Below are positions 1 to 12,800 of a stretch of DNA of 64,000 bases, in pieces. The DNA comes from Aphis gossypii (lineage: Eukaryota > Arthropoda > Insecta > Hemiptera > Aphididae): assembly GCF_020184175.1 (NCBI RefSeq), contig NC_065530.1, positions 16,469,260-16,533,259 of the forward strand, read 5' to 3'. The notes beneath the pieces are model-generated. The model worked only from the letters and a program-made list of their open reading frames with translations. It was not told the DNA's origin and did not search any database. The first letter of the stretch is position 1. Every line of letters starts with the position of its first letter. The translations under genes were made by a program, and so were the position numbers.

Positions 1-2500
1 ATAATAATGCTAAAGTTTTTTAAAGTGAAAAGTAAAACTTTTAATTTAAAATGATAACTTTTAGTCCGTTTATTAGTTATAATATGATGAATGGAGTTTA
101 TAATGAAATTTCAATTTCATTAAATTTACGATATTATTATAATACTCGTATGAAATAAATTATGGTTATTTTCAAAATGGTATTATAATATTATTAAATG
201 GCAATATTTCTGTGTGTGTAGGTAATTACTAATTTTATGATTGATGAGTGATCCACACCCAAGAAATAAAATAGTTACAAATAATAATAAATCGTACATA
301 TAGGTATAATTTTATATCTCTATTTTATATTACATCAAAATCACTCAAATTTGTGTTGAAAAATATGAATAATTCGTAACTAGAGGTTGGCGACATGGGC
401 GCTTGCTAAGGGCGCAGTAATGTAAGGGCCGCGTTTAAGTTAAATAAAAAAATTGTAACTTGGTTCTAAGATTCGACTATTTAAAAAATATGGCAGTATT
501 TTAATTAACACGTAAAAATATAATATTATTATGTTTATATAAAGATTATAGGTAGGTATACCTATGAAATTAAACAAAAATAAGCTCCAAAATAAAATTC
601 GCCAATGCCGCCACGGAGGGTAGTTACGGCACTAACGGTACTAACTAACCTCGAGCCTCGACTACTACGTTATATTAGTATAGTTGGAACACGTTTGGTG
701 TACAATGTCCAAGGATTGATGCATTAATGTGGTTTATATAGGCATCAGGTTAAAAAAAAGATCAAAAAAACAGAAAAATTGGATTCGTAGAAAAAAACCC
801 TTTCACTTAACCCGCAGATTCGAAATGTAGAGGTCAGGTATATCTTTCTCTTTCTTACACTAACAAAAATTCACAATTATAATATACTCGTATATTATAC
901 GTACTAGGTAGGTATATTATAGAAGACGTATTCAGTATAATGTTACGCAAGTAAATATCCACTATAAAACGTTGTAAAATGTTTGTGGTATATATATTTT
1001 GTTAATAAAATACATGTTGCGTCCAACTACGAGCGGACATCCGACTTTACTTTTGTGAAACGACGACGACATCGATGATGACATTGATGATGCTGTGCGA
1101 ATGTGCGATCCACGAATCTGAAAATAAATTTTGTACGAAATTCTAAATTATTTACTAATAGCTTACCATAGTCAATTAGCAGTCGTTCTTCTTGGAGAAT
1201 TACTCCAATTTTTAAAACTGTTATCTTTATAATAACTATATTACAAAATAATATTAAGTAACATTGAAATAATTAATCGTTGTTTTATTTTTAGTACATA
1301 AAATCGACAAGAAAATATATACAGAACGTGTTAAGATAATTCAACTTTTGAAAGAATTTTGGGAGGATTATATCATAACACTTATATAATGTTCAAGAAA
1401 TATACCTAAGAAGAAGAATCAACATTTAGAAAAAATAAATGTAAAGACTGTATAAATGGTGCTCCTACATTCAGCGATGAGGCAAGATAATAAAGAGAGT
1501 TTATTATATTGTTACCGCTGTCGTATCATCCTAACGTGTTGTTTAATGTCACTGCATTATTACTATAACGGCAAATTATTGATATCTTAGCTCTGAGAAA
1601 AATATAATTCAATACAGCGTAATTCACTCAGCATAATAATTGCTTATTCCTATTTTTCTTTAACTATGAATTTATTTAAATAATTTTTTTTTTTTTGAAT
1701 ATGTTAATAATTGTATTTATTTAATGATCATTATGTTTCAAATAGCTACATTGCTTTTTTATACCATTTAACAAGCATTTTGTAGTGGTACAAATTTCAT
1801 TTTTTCAAACAAGAACCATCATTTTTTTCAATTGTAAATTATAAGACAGGCGATTCTTAAATTTCTAGAAAATTAAAAACATAATATGCAATATTTCATT
1901 TAGTAGGCACTCAGTATTGTGTTCAGTCAACTTTTGTAAATAAAAAAATTGTATAGATTATTATTAATTACGATTATTTTCAAACTGTTATAATCGTTTA
2001 TTGTATTTCTAAACTATAATCCATATGACCATATTATACAAAAGTTAAAAGTTCGATTGTCGTATGATTAAAAACTCTAAGTATGAAAATAAATATGTCC
2101 ATTGTTGGAGATAAAATCGGAGGAGTGAGCGCGGATGATCACCCTGTACAGACGAGATACCTATATAATAGTTATAATAATATACTCGTTAAAACATTGT
2201 GTTATTGTAACACACGCACATAGTGTGGGTGGGAGAGGAAAAGTTTGGCTGACAACGACGACGACGGCGACGACGGCGACAGACGGCTATTAGTTATTAC
2301 GACGACGACGGCGACGGACGGACGGTTATTGACGACGATGATGACAGTCAACAACCGATGAACGATGACAGATAAGCGATAAAAAAAAAAAACCGCTGTC
2401 GGACGGTGTGCACACTACAATGATAATAATTAATAATCATAGGCAATAAGACGTGATCTCGAGTGGACGAAAAGCCACCGACGCCGAACACTCGTCTATA
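1..2500. other. 5' flank of transporter gene A; no gene seen
   Basis: No coding region was recognised. Around 370-470 and 600-660 the DNA is less AT-rich (GGGCGC-type words), which resembles decayed repeat ends, but no partner repeat was identified. From about 2230 to 2345 there is an imperfect GAC/CGA trinucleotide tract (many GACGACGGCGAC-like units). Such CpG-rich tracts directly upstream of the first coding exon are consistent with a promoter or 5' untranslated region of gene A. That role is inferred from position only; no TATA box or initiator could be fixed. Confidence 0.5.
2240..2345. repeat. Imperfect GAC/CGA trinucleotide microsatellite
   Basis: A purine-rich run of GAC, GGC and GAT triplets interrupted by CAGACGGCTATTAGTTATTA. 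It is a simple-sequence tract of much higher GC content than its surroundings, about 0.3 kb upstream of the first recognised coding exon of gene A. It may sit in the promoter or 5' UTR. Confidence 0.75.
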
Positions 2501-2606
2501 ATATTATTATATATTGTTAATACGCGTGCACCGCGTGACCGGAGCGGATAGGTAAACGTCTTTTACTCTCTCGGTGACCGCCACACAGGACGAACGATAC
2601 AGAGTC

Positions 2607-5600
2607 ATGGGATGTTACGTGGAAATCGTGACGCTCCTGTATTCGGCGTCGCTGGCCATGTCCGCGTTTTTCCAGAACAACCTGTTGCTGCGGAAGGCGT
2701 GCAACTCGTCCGTGCCGTTCGGCGACTGCACCGGCGGCGAGGCGCAAGCTCAGCACGTCGTGTCCGTCATCTACTCGTGGAAAGCGTTCATACAGTACAC
2801 CATTCCCATCGTGTTGATCATACTTGCGGGTAAGTCGGCGGCGTCACCGTCGAAAATACAACATAATCATCGATATAGTATAAAAATATTTAATTAATTT
2901 TTTTTTTTAAATATTTTAATAGTATTATATTGCAGCGGTTCCCACCTTTTTGGTCGTGTGGACCACAAATTTTCTAAAAAAGGATCTTTGAGGCCCGCTA
3001 CTAATAGCACACATATACCTATAGTATATGAGATAAAAATACATTCAAACGTTCGGTACCGTTAATAATATTGTAGGTACACTTTTTTTAATGTACACTA
3101 TTACAAGTTAATATTGATTAAATATTATTATAACCAATAATGTTATTAGGTATATAAAAATAGGTACCTATTATTTTAAATATATATATATATATATAAT
3201 ATATACTATTTAGTATTAAATGGTTCAGTATCATAAAGGTACAGTAGCATGCTGCTCGCGGTCCATTTGTGGACTGCGGCCTATGGGTTGGGAACCGCTA
3301 GTATTTTGTAATAAAATATTATTGTTAGGTTTAGATACCGTTTAGCTATGTTCAGTTATAATAAATAATAATAATAGCAACAATGTGTAAACATTATGAT
3401 AAGTATGAAATGAACACTGAGGTAATTAATAGTATACGGTACGACCATATTATAAATACAAGTGTTTATAATCAATGGTACGACGTATTCATGCGATTAA
3501 AAACTCTCGATAAAGTCGGTGTGTTTTACCTTTTTAGGAAAACGATTCCGTTCGATTTAAATAAAACAATGTATTGTTAAAATGACCCCCCGCCCCCACA
3601 AAAAAAAACAATACGAGTATGTACAATTTTTCTGAATTATGTCACTATTTATTATTTATTATTGTCGATTCGTTTAATTTCCATAAATAATGACGTCATC
3701 AAAAATGTTGATAAACTTGAAAAATTTAAAAACTTAAAAATTTGTTACCTAATTGAATAAATTGAATAGCATAAACTGTATAAATATTTTATACTACTCA
3801 ACTATTAAAATCGTTATATTCGTTGATTTGTGTGATGTTAACGTTATTTTTCGGTTAAGATCACTTGATTGAAACATTCTTTAGATGCTGATCTTATTTC
3901 TGTGTAAAAAACGTACGTATGTACAAAATTATAGCTAAGTTAAATACCTACGTAACCTTATAGAAATTTGACAACATAACACTAAAATTTTAAGTACAAC
4001 ACTTATGGAATTGTATGCCTTAAAGTGTGTACAACTTCTTTTGTTGATATGGACCGTATGGAATCATGTTTTACCTAAAACTCCAACAATGCTACAGCGC
4101 TCTGGCCGAGTTGGTATTTTTTAACAATATCAAATACGTTTACGAACGGAATACCTCTAAAGTATAATAAGTAATTTATTAAAACGGAATACAGTTATGA
4201 TAATCGTAATATTCGTTGGGCTTCATTGTGTCAGCTGTGGTCGCGATTCTTACATACCTGCATATTAAAATACTGTTTTTTTTTTGTATATTTTTTAATA
4301 TCTATAATGTATTCATGTATTCTATACATTATTCGCAGATATAAGTTTTTTAGTTAAAAATAAAAATGAACAGATAATAAGATACAATTTTTGTTTTAAT
4401 TTTATTTAATAGTTCTCCGTTAGAGAAAGGTATCTATATACTATTACATGATTAATATTTTATCCATTTTTAATTTTTAATATCACCTTGAAAATATTAA
4501 CAATAATATGATGTTTTATGGGTACTCAATGAACAAAAATGTGTTTTAACTGTTTGTATAAGAGTAGGTCAAAGATCATGTTCTGAGTATTTTGGTTTAC
4601 AATATTATTTAAATTTAAATCAATCGATTTAGTTATTTTATATTCATTAACTAAGGTCTTAGTTCTCATGATATTATTATCAATATATTTTTTATTATTA
4701 ATTGCAAACACCATAAAATGTTAAGCATTCAATTTATTTATATAATGCATGTATATCTTGTGTTTAAGTTTATTTTGGTACTATATACTATTTGTTAATA
4801 CAATATAAATAAAATTAATTTCAGGTCCATGGAGTGACAGTCATGGCAGACGTCGTAAACCATTAATTTTACTACCGATTATAGGTCAAGTATTAACTGA
4901 TAGTTTATGCATATTAAATGTTTATTTTTGGAATTGGCCTCCTCAAATCGCTGCACTTTTTGAAGCCATAACACCAGGTTTATTTGGTGCTCGAAATACG
5001 TTCTGGGTAGGTGTAATATCGTATATATCAGATACTACTACAAACGAGTCCAAAACATTAAAATTCGGGATAATAAATGCAACTTACACTATTAGTACTT
5101 TAGTTGGAACAGGGCTAGCTGGGTTTTTAAATGTTGGTCTAGGATTTTATGGAGCCTTTTTGGTACCTATTATGTTAAATTTGATAGCATTTACAGTTTG
5201 TATAATATTGATCAATGACACTTCTAAGCCTTACGACAAAAACGTTGTTTGGCTGAAACCAAAATATTTTATGGAAAGTTATTTAAGTGCATTTAAAGGG
5301 AGCGGTAAAAACCATTCAATTACGTTAGTAGCAATACTATTGTTGCAAGCTGTTTTAGTGGGAAGAATTGAAGGTAAGTCATCATGTTTTAATAATATAT
5401 TGATAAATATTAATAATATTAGGTATATTATAAAAAACTATTTTATCCAAAAATTTATAAGTTGCAATACTCAATAGTGAAAAACTCATAATCTATCCTA
5501 TTATATTTTCTATAGTTATTAATTATTATTATAAAATATTTTCAATTACAAAAAATTACACATAAATGCACGTTTATACATTTTTATTCCCATTTTTCCA

Positions 5601-8600
5601 AGTCAAAAAAAAAAAAATAAATAAATAAATAGATTTAAATATTATAATAAATTTTAAATATTTTTATATGTGTTTAGTCCTTATATTTGTGGTATATCAA
5701 TTCCCATTACTTGTCTGTAATATATTGAGTCTTAAAATAAAACAATTAATATATAAAAATCTATAAGTAATTATATATAAGATGTAACAGGACTATATGT
5801 TTAACATACAAATATTACTATATTTATTAAATAGTCCTGGTACACGCTGTAATATTCTGTAAGCATAAAGTAATGAATCATAAAATAAATATAATTTTGT
5901 ACCCTATTCTGTATATCATAAAATATAAGTTACCTAAAAAAAAATGTTTTCATTTTCACTATGAATAATAATGATAAGAAAAAGAATAATTTTAAAGTTA
6001 CATTAGTGTTTTTTCAATTAATAAAAATGAAAATTAACTTTCAAGTTAAATTTAGTTTAAACTATTTTTAAATATAATAGTCTTGCCTAGTATTAGTTTA
6101 TAGTTAAATATAATATGGACAAGTTAATTAATGTTTAAAGCTACGACAGGATGATTAAAAAGTCTTCACCTGATTTAAGCTATATAAAAACTATATAAAG
6201 CTAGATAAAGCTCAATAAGTAATAACAATAAATTGTTGGTAAACAATGGTATACGACAGGGGTGGCCAAACTTTTTTTGGTCACGATCAACTAAAAATAT
6301 CTTCACCTTTAAAAATCGACTTTCATAAAATTGTTTTTATCACTGAATAACTATAATTATTAAGAAACATATAGAGCGCGTGGCCCTAAAAATAAGTTCT
6401 AACATGATCGACTTTGAAATTATCCGAGATCGACTGGTCGATCGGGATCGACTGTTCTGCCGCTCCTGGTATACGATATACCACTGTATAGATAAGATAT
6501 TCAAGTTTAATTTTATTTCCATTGCTAACAAACGTGTTTTGTGAGTTATAAGCGTTTGTAATGATTACTAAACAGCTGTTTGTTAGATGGGCAAATAAAA
6601 GAATAATACAATAGAGATGTATCATGGGTGACCATTGACCATTTGGGTTATATTTAATATTAGAAACACATTATTTTTCAATTCTCCTTACCATAGTTTG
6701 AAAATAAATAAAAATAGCTGAAATTGGAATAAGTCTTTTGAATCACTAATGTAGTAGATAGTAATTCGGTTAAAAAAAAAAAAAAACTAATAATAGTCAT
6801 TCAGAAAAATACGGAAAATGTGTGTACTTAATATAAATTATAATCAAAATCCTCCCGTACACTTAAATCAAAATTTTTAAGGCGTTGTTTCATAGTTTCC
6901 TGAAAATTTTTTGCACTTTTTAAAAATATTTATTTATTTCCATCTAGTTTATTTGAATCCTTTGAATTTAATTTTCATAATTCAGCTTAAATTGATGTTT
7001 CATTATTTCAGGAGAATATGCTGTTACATATTTATTTATGAGGTATAAATTTAAATGGTATGAAGTACAATACAGTTATTTTGCTGCTTACAAAATGTTG
7101 ATGATTTTTATTGGTAAGTAATAATAATTAATTTAGTAAAATAATTATAACATAATAGTTGCATATATAGTAAGGTACGTCTATTATCTATATATTATAA
7201 TATGATTTAATATGTTTTTATATTATTATGTTTAAAAATATTATGTAAAAAAATATATTGGTATTAGAAAATTATTTTGAAATTATTTGTTGTTTTACTC
7301 TATAAAAAGGAGAGAATTAGGGAACTGTTCAATTTTACAGTAGTATTTATGTGTTGGGTTAAATCTCGTCAATGTAATGTGTGACGTATTTAAAATTTGT
7401 TTTCAACGCTTAAAACGATGAAAAACGATGCCGAGCAAATAAGGTGTGTGAGCTGTAATATAACACTAAGTATATTTTATGAAATACTATAATAATTTAT
7501 TTTACTACTACATATTAATTATACAGTATGTTGAATAAATTTTAGCCAAAAACATTGCATTTAATATATTATTACTCATATTTAATTATTATAATAGATA
7601 CAATATTTATATCACATAATATTATTATAATTAACTTTCGAGTCGTCAATATCTCGACTTAACACAGTACGGTGTGAAAATGTAATTGTATGATAACAAC
7701 TTTATACCATAAAATTAATCTAATTTTATTTAAAAATGTTATTATGTCTATCAAATAAAATTAAATTTGAAGTATTCAAACAAAATGTTCAAATTATACC
7801 AAAAAAACTAAGGTCGTTACTTCTCTTCATTTAAATATTTAATTTCGTACAAATGTTAATTTAAAATTTCTTTGTAAAATAAATTATGTTTACATATTTT
7901 TATAAATTTATTAATACAAAATATGAACTATTCAATATAATACGTGTGTTAAATCTTATAATTATTATAGAATTGATTATTCTATATTAAACGAATCTGT
8001 AACTACAAATTTCGCAACATTTTTTGGTTAGATGAAATTTGTCATAATTTGTCGTCGAGACCCGTATTTTATTGATAAAATGATAATATATAAAAAATTT
8101 TAAGTGAAATTAAAAATAATCAACACATTTTTCAAAGCTGCAGTGAATGACCTCAAAATAAACCGATTATAAATGTATACACAAATCCTATTTCTTTGAA
8201 ATGCTAAGTTGTCAGAAAAATATGTATACAAGGAGATTAATTTATCGCGAACAGGCAATATTGAAAGAAATACAAGGAACTATTATTTTTTATTTTCGAG
8301 AATTTATCACAATATTTTGTTGACATTTTGTACGTTAAATAATTATATAACAAAATATGATATGAAAAATTAAATAGTTCTTAAATTTATTCATAGACTT
8401 ATAATAAAAAAAAAATGTAATTAGGTACTTGATGGTAGTATTTAACATATTGCATCGTTCGTCATGAAAGAATCTTTTATCAATATAAATTATGTAACAA
8501 ACTCGTCAAAAATAAAACAGTAGGTATCACTACAAAAAAAAGTCGAGTTATACATTTATATGCTATAATAGTATAAGGAAAAAAAATATAATATGAAAAT

Positions 8601-9857
8601 TATAATTTATAACAATGTATTTAAGTTAAATTTATATAAATTATGTAGGTAACTACTTAAACCTAGGTTAGTTTTATGTATTTATTAATTATTATATATT
8701 AATATTATAATTAACTAATCATATATATATATATATGCGTATAAATATATAATGATAATAATATTAACGGTGCTCATTAATTACTGTAGTTTAATACTTA
8801 TTATAGTTAGTTCAATAATTTTGAATCTTCATTCTTCAATATCCACCAGATTTTATTTAAAAGCAATCAACACGCTTTGTATACATATCTCGGTTTCAAA
8901 TATTGTATAAAATATAACCAATAGGAATAACTTTAATATTTGAATCGTATTATTACATAAATATATTTTATAATTTTGCATGTATTTAAATAATTTTGAT
9001 ACCAATTAAAAATGAAAATAAATTCGATATACCTAGGTGTAGTATCGGTCATCTGCACTTCGTCAGATATCTACTCAACCATAATGTTGCATAATTATAA
9101 TATTATCTTGTTTATTTAATCATGATGATTAACCATAATTCTGAATTTATATTCTAGGTACTTTGTTTTCTGTAACTGTGTTGAGCTACCGTCTGAAAAT
9201 AAACGATGCAATTATTGGTTATATTGCATGTACTTTTGATATCCTCGCTGCAGTGTGTTACGTTTTTGTTGCCGAACCTTGGCAATTATATATAAGTAAA
9301 TTTAAAAAATCAATCATAATGCATGTAACTAAACATTTTACATTGTAGTGATCATTGATATTTAAATTATTATTTATAGTTCCATTGGTTGACTTTTTCC
9401 ACGGAACTGCACTCACTATTTCGACTTCATTAACATCTAAAATCGTAGATAACGAAAAACTTGGTAGGTTTATTATACATATATTATATATTCTAGTATT
9501 ATATTTGAAACTGTATTTGTGTTGGCGTTTTTAATTTGATTTTAATGTTGCGTTATTATTATTTATATATATTAGGTCGAATAAACTCCGTCCAAGGACT
9601 AATGAGCACAATTATGTCATTCGTAGTAGTATCATTGTACAGTGAAACGTATCATTTAACATTTGAATATTTTCCCAGTGCTGTGTTTTTGTTAAATATA
9701 ATTTTAACTTTTCCTTTATTAATATTATTTATGTGAGTAATATAATACTTATATATTAATATTATGTAAATGATAAAAATTTATATTTGTTTTAAATATT
9801 TTTAGGATTCTTTACTGTAAATCCAAACACATGTGGACAGCAAAAGAAACAACGTAG
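2607..9857 (+). CDS. SLC46 / proton-coupled folate transporter-like MFS transporter (gene A), 7 exons
   Basis: Predicted multi-pass plasma-membrane solute carrier of about 434 aa. The exons, with GT-AG borders I can read, are 2607-2829, 4825-5373, 7012-7113, 9158-9295, 9380-9463, 9576-9732 and 9806-9857 (stop TAG 9855-9857). The family call rests on four things: the first membrane helix leading into NNLLLRKAC; the MFS loop 2-3 signature GPWSDSHGRRRKPL at about residues 75-88, created across the first intron; FYGAF plus DTSKPYD at mid-protein; and AVTYLFMRYKFKW followed by EPWQLYI and PLVDFFHG in the C-terminal half. SLC46 proteins import folates or related organic anions with protons, but the substrate here cannot be told. 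ATG 2607 gives a very short N-terminus. An acceptor-like CACACAG ends at 2588 and would add DERYRV in frame, so an upstream first exon is possible. Exon 1 is GC-rich; the others are AT-rich. Convergent with paralog gene B. Confidence 0.9.
2830..4824 (+). other. Intron 1 of gene A, with a hAT-like MITE
   Basis: It runs from donor GGGTAAGT to acceptor TTTCAG, splitting the glycine of GPWSD after its first base (phase 1). Apart from the MITE at 2933-3300 I see nothing coding in it. The 65-codon open frame at 3383-3580 has no recognisable domain. Gene B has no intron at the matching codon. Confidence 0.8.
2933..3300. mobile_element. Degenerate hAT-type MITE in gene A intron 1
   Basis: The left end CAGCGGTTCCCACC and right end GGTTGGGAACCGCTA are inverted copies of each other over about 13 bases. 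CAGCGGTTCCCA is a typical hAT-style terminal inverted repeat. The adjacent 8-mers TTATATTG (2925-2932) and GTATTTTG (3301-3308) agree at 6 of 8 bases, as expected of an aged 8-bp target duplication. No transposase is encoded, so it is a non-autonomous copy. Confidence 0.75.
5784..5843. repeat. Short palindrome, 13-bp arms
   Basis: The left arm GTAACAGGACTAT (5784-5796) is an inverted copy, 12 of 13 bases, of ATAGTCCTGGTAC (5831-5843), separated by 34 bases. It could be a decayed miniature element or a transcribed hairpin inside gene A's intron. No target duplication is evident. Confidence 0.6.
6257..6468. mobile_element. hAT-type MITE with perfect 8-bp target duplication
   Basis: The element begins CAGGGGTGGCCAAAC and ends GTTCTGCCGCTCCTG, an inverted repeat with several mismatches and conserved outer CAGG/CCTG. 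It is bracketed by identical 8-mers GTATACGA at 6249-6256 and 6469-6476, which is the target-duplication length produced by hAT transposases. At 212 bp it has no transposase and so was mobilised in trans. The interior repeats GATCGAC words. Two minus-strand open frames over it are non-coding shadows. Confidence 0.9.
7114..9157 (+). other. Intron 3 of gene A; nothing recognised
   Basis: Two kilobases of AT-rich DNA between donor TTGGTAAGT and acceptor ATTCTAG, phase 1. It has short TA runs near 8720-8735. No coding stretch, RNA gene or repeat with a visible partner was found. Confidence 0.75.
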
Positions 9858-10176
9858 TCTTAAATCTTAATAATGGAGGTTTTAAGTATAGTTTATAATT
9901 TCTATTGTAAGTTACGGAAAGACAGTGTATATTGTAGAACTAAATATTACTATCGACTATTTTAATGACATTTTAATTAATTAATAAGTTTTATAAAGTA
10001 TTATTTAATATATTTGTTGCATCAGAAAAAATATAAATGTATTGCTTAAAAAAAGTTATCTTTTCGGAGAAAAAAATCTAATAAGGTTCAAATAACTTGG
10101 TATATTATTTTGGGGTTAAGTGCCTATATCGAGCCAATTTCTACATATACGAATAGAATATACGTCGTACCACCAT

Positions 10177-10342
10177 CAGTGGCGTGCTCACGGGGGGGAT
10201 CAGGGTGTCATATCCCCCCTTTGGATTTTTTTGCAATGATTTATTGTTTACATGAAAAAAAATTTAGGTTTAAAATTTAAGATTTCGCTCGTAGATCAAA
10301 ATGAATATCCCCTCCCATTCAAAAAAGCTGTGCATGCCACTG
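10177..10342. mobile_element. hAT-like MITE, 166 bp
   Basis: The ends CAGTGGCGTGC and GCATGCCACTG are inverted copies, 10 of 11 bases. CAGTGGCGT is a common hAT terminal sequence. The flanks ACCACCAT (10169-10176) and ACCACCAA (10343-10350) match at 7 of 8 bases, as an 8-bp target duplication should. The interior has a CGGGGGGGAT run and no coding capacity. Confidence 0.85.
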
Positions 10343-11479
10343 ACCACCAAGATATAGATCGAGTCTTATAAAATAACCAAAAATAATTTATCAGAACCAA
10401 GAGCTTAATATTATTTTAAATACTTATGTTTACTATGCATACTTAAATTGAGAGTTAAACCTCGTATTCATTATAATGTTTTAAAGTATTAACTATAACT
10501 ACCTACTTCAATTTTCAAGTATGTAATTGTACAAAGATTGATATCTTTATATTTATCTTCAAATTTTGTGTCATAAAATAAATAATTTTTTGTTTTAAAT
10601 TTAAAAGATCATAGTTTTATAGAACTTACTAATATACTATAGTATATTATAAAATATATTTTATACTAATATACTTTACTCATATACTAATCACAATTTT
10701 AGAATTTTACGTTGATCAAACATTTGAACTAAACGTAAACATCGAACATTTATATTCCCTTTATGTGCATGAAATATTTGTTTCACAGATAATAACTAAA
10801 ATCGTATTTTAGGTATGATTTAGTGAAACCTGATACAAATTTTAAAAGCAGTTAAAAGTCACTGTGATCACTAAATTGATCTCTCTATCAACACTAATTT
10901 TTTTTTAGATATTTTCTAATAAAAATATATATTTTTATTTAATGTTATCCTTTACTAACTTACTAGTATAGTTTTTGAATCAATATTACTAGTTAATAAT
11001 AATTCTCTATACATAGGGAAAAGGAATATATTTAATATTTATAAATTTTAACAATTTTTATGATTTACATATAAACTAAAAAAATAAAAGCAGACGATTT
11101 TAATTTTTTGTAAGTAACAGAATAAAAATATTAAAATCAGAGTCCTAAAAGGTGACATTAATAATTTTTTTTTATTTAAGGACATATTATAAAAAAAATG
11201 ATGAATTACTGAATTAGGTAAATTCTATATTAATATAATTTAATTTAAATTATGACATATGTTTATTACGTTAATCATTGTATTGTTTTATAAACTTATT
11301 TAGTACTTAAGTTTTTATAGTAAACTGTATTATAAGTATTACATTTTATAAATTGTTAAAAATTGGATATTATTTTTTATTTTATAGACTTATTATTTAT
11401 TCTATACAAATATATTTAAGATTAGAGGAACAATGAGTTATATATAAATATAATCAATACGATTCAACAATTATGTAAA

Positions 11480-11900
11480 GAAAAATGGGAAAACCAGTTT
11501 TTGACAAAATTTATTTTGATTTTTGATAGAATTCAAAAACGAATAAGGGTAGATAAATGACATTTTTGTAAAATGTTTAAATTGAAACATATTGTATACC
11601 TATATTTATATTTATATACATAATATATTATTCAAAATAATTTGAAACTTTTGAGTTATTATAATTTTGTAAGATAAAAAGTCCCTCATATTAGATAGAT
11701 AGATACATTTTTTTTTTTTTTAATTAACATTTGATGTTCAAATTTTGATAACATCTGTCAAAATCACAAAAATTTGGAAATTACCTATGTAGCTAAAAAA
11801 TTGTAAAATATTCAGTAAGTAAATCTAAGGGTTGAAAATAAAATACAAAGTCATAAGTAGTTCATTTTTCAATCCAATACTTTAGAAAATTTCAGAGAAA
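11480..11900. repeat. Partial copy of a dispersed TIR repeat family
   Basis: ACCAGTTTTTGACAA near 11490, and TGTCAAAATCACAAAAATTTG followed by TAGCTAAAAAATTGTAAAA near 11755-11810, recur in the same order and orientation inside the 44175-45103 element. Terminal repeats are not visible, so this copy looks truncated or eroded. Confidence 0.55.
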
Positions 11901-12179
11901 TAAATTAATTTTCTAAATAAAAGCCATGTTGAATTTGTAAATTTGTAAATTTGTAATTTTAAATTGTATAATTTAACAAAGCTTTCAGAGTACCAGTAAG
12001 AAATATCCATCTGTTGATTCTTATTTCCGAAATTAGTTTAGCATTAGAAGAACCATTTCGTTAGAAAAGTACATACCTTGAACTACTAATTAGATAAAAA
12101 ACATTAATAATATTTTTTTTTTATTTAACTTCAATATCTCATATAAAAGTAAAAATACAAGCACCATGCAAGCAACGAC

Positions 12180-12800
12180 AAATTCTCTAGTGTATAAAGT
12201 GATTGGGTTAAGCTACTGATCCTATTCTGCTTAATGTGCTAAGTACAGTGAAAATCATTGCACACTATCGTGTACCAAACTACGCGGGTCTCCTACCATT
12301 TGTGCGCTATGTATGCAATGGAAATCATCTTGATAATTATAAAATATGCAATATTTATAAATAAAATTCCAATCACAACTCAGATATCCTTTAAATTCAA
12401 AACAAGTCTTTTATCATCACAAAAATCAATCCCGACATTTTGATACCCATCTCAGCAGCCAACCAACAAATTGTTCATATAGGTGCGTACATATACATTA
12501 TACACGTAATAAATCCTACGCAGATGTGATTGGTAATGACACTACTGAAAATAAATGTCGCGATTCTTCATCATTAAACTTGGAAAGTGTTATTTCTAAA
12601 TTCTTAGATGATTTTAAATCTATGATTAATCTTCTACTAGTTCTTCTGACCACAGTCATTTCTAACTGTCGATAACCAAAAATGATTAATAACGTTTATA
12701 ACTCCCAACTCTCTTCTCATCCTATTATGGAGTGCTAACCTTATTACTCAACTCTCATTTCCAAATGGAAGGCACCTCCAAAAGAGACTAAAAAGACAGT
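12180..12800 (+). pseudogene. Decayed ORF1 (gag-like, zinc knuckle) of a jockey-type non-LTR retrotransposon
   Basis: Reading across frameshifts, 12293-12361 gives YVCNGNHLDNYKICNIYK, matching the C-x2-C-x4-H-x4-C knuckle and N-Y-K-x-C of jockey-type ORF1 proteins, with the first cysteine lost. Further on, 12510-12672 reads SYADV then LNLESVISKFLDDFKSMIN, like the C-terminus of such proteins, and ends at a stop. Immediately after, LLWSANLITQ (near 12722) resembles the WNANGL start of the endonuclease ORF2. Stops and frameshifts show it is dead. The assignment comes from motif memory, not a search. Confidence 0.72.

Larger units (their letters stand above)
5374..7011 (+). other. Intron 2 of gene A, with a small palindrome and a hAT MITE
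   Basis: Phase-1 intron from GAAGGTAAGT to TTTCAGGAG. It holds a 60-bp palindrome (5784-5843) and an intact-looking hAT MITE (6257-6468). Everything else is AT-rich and featureless to my reading. Confidence 0.8.
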
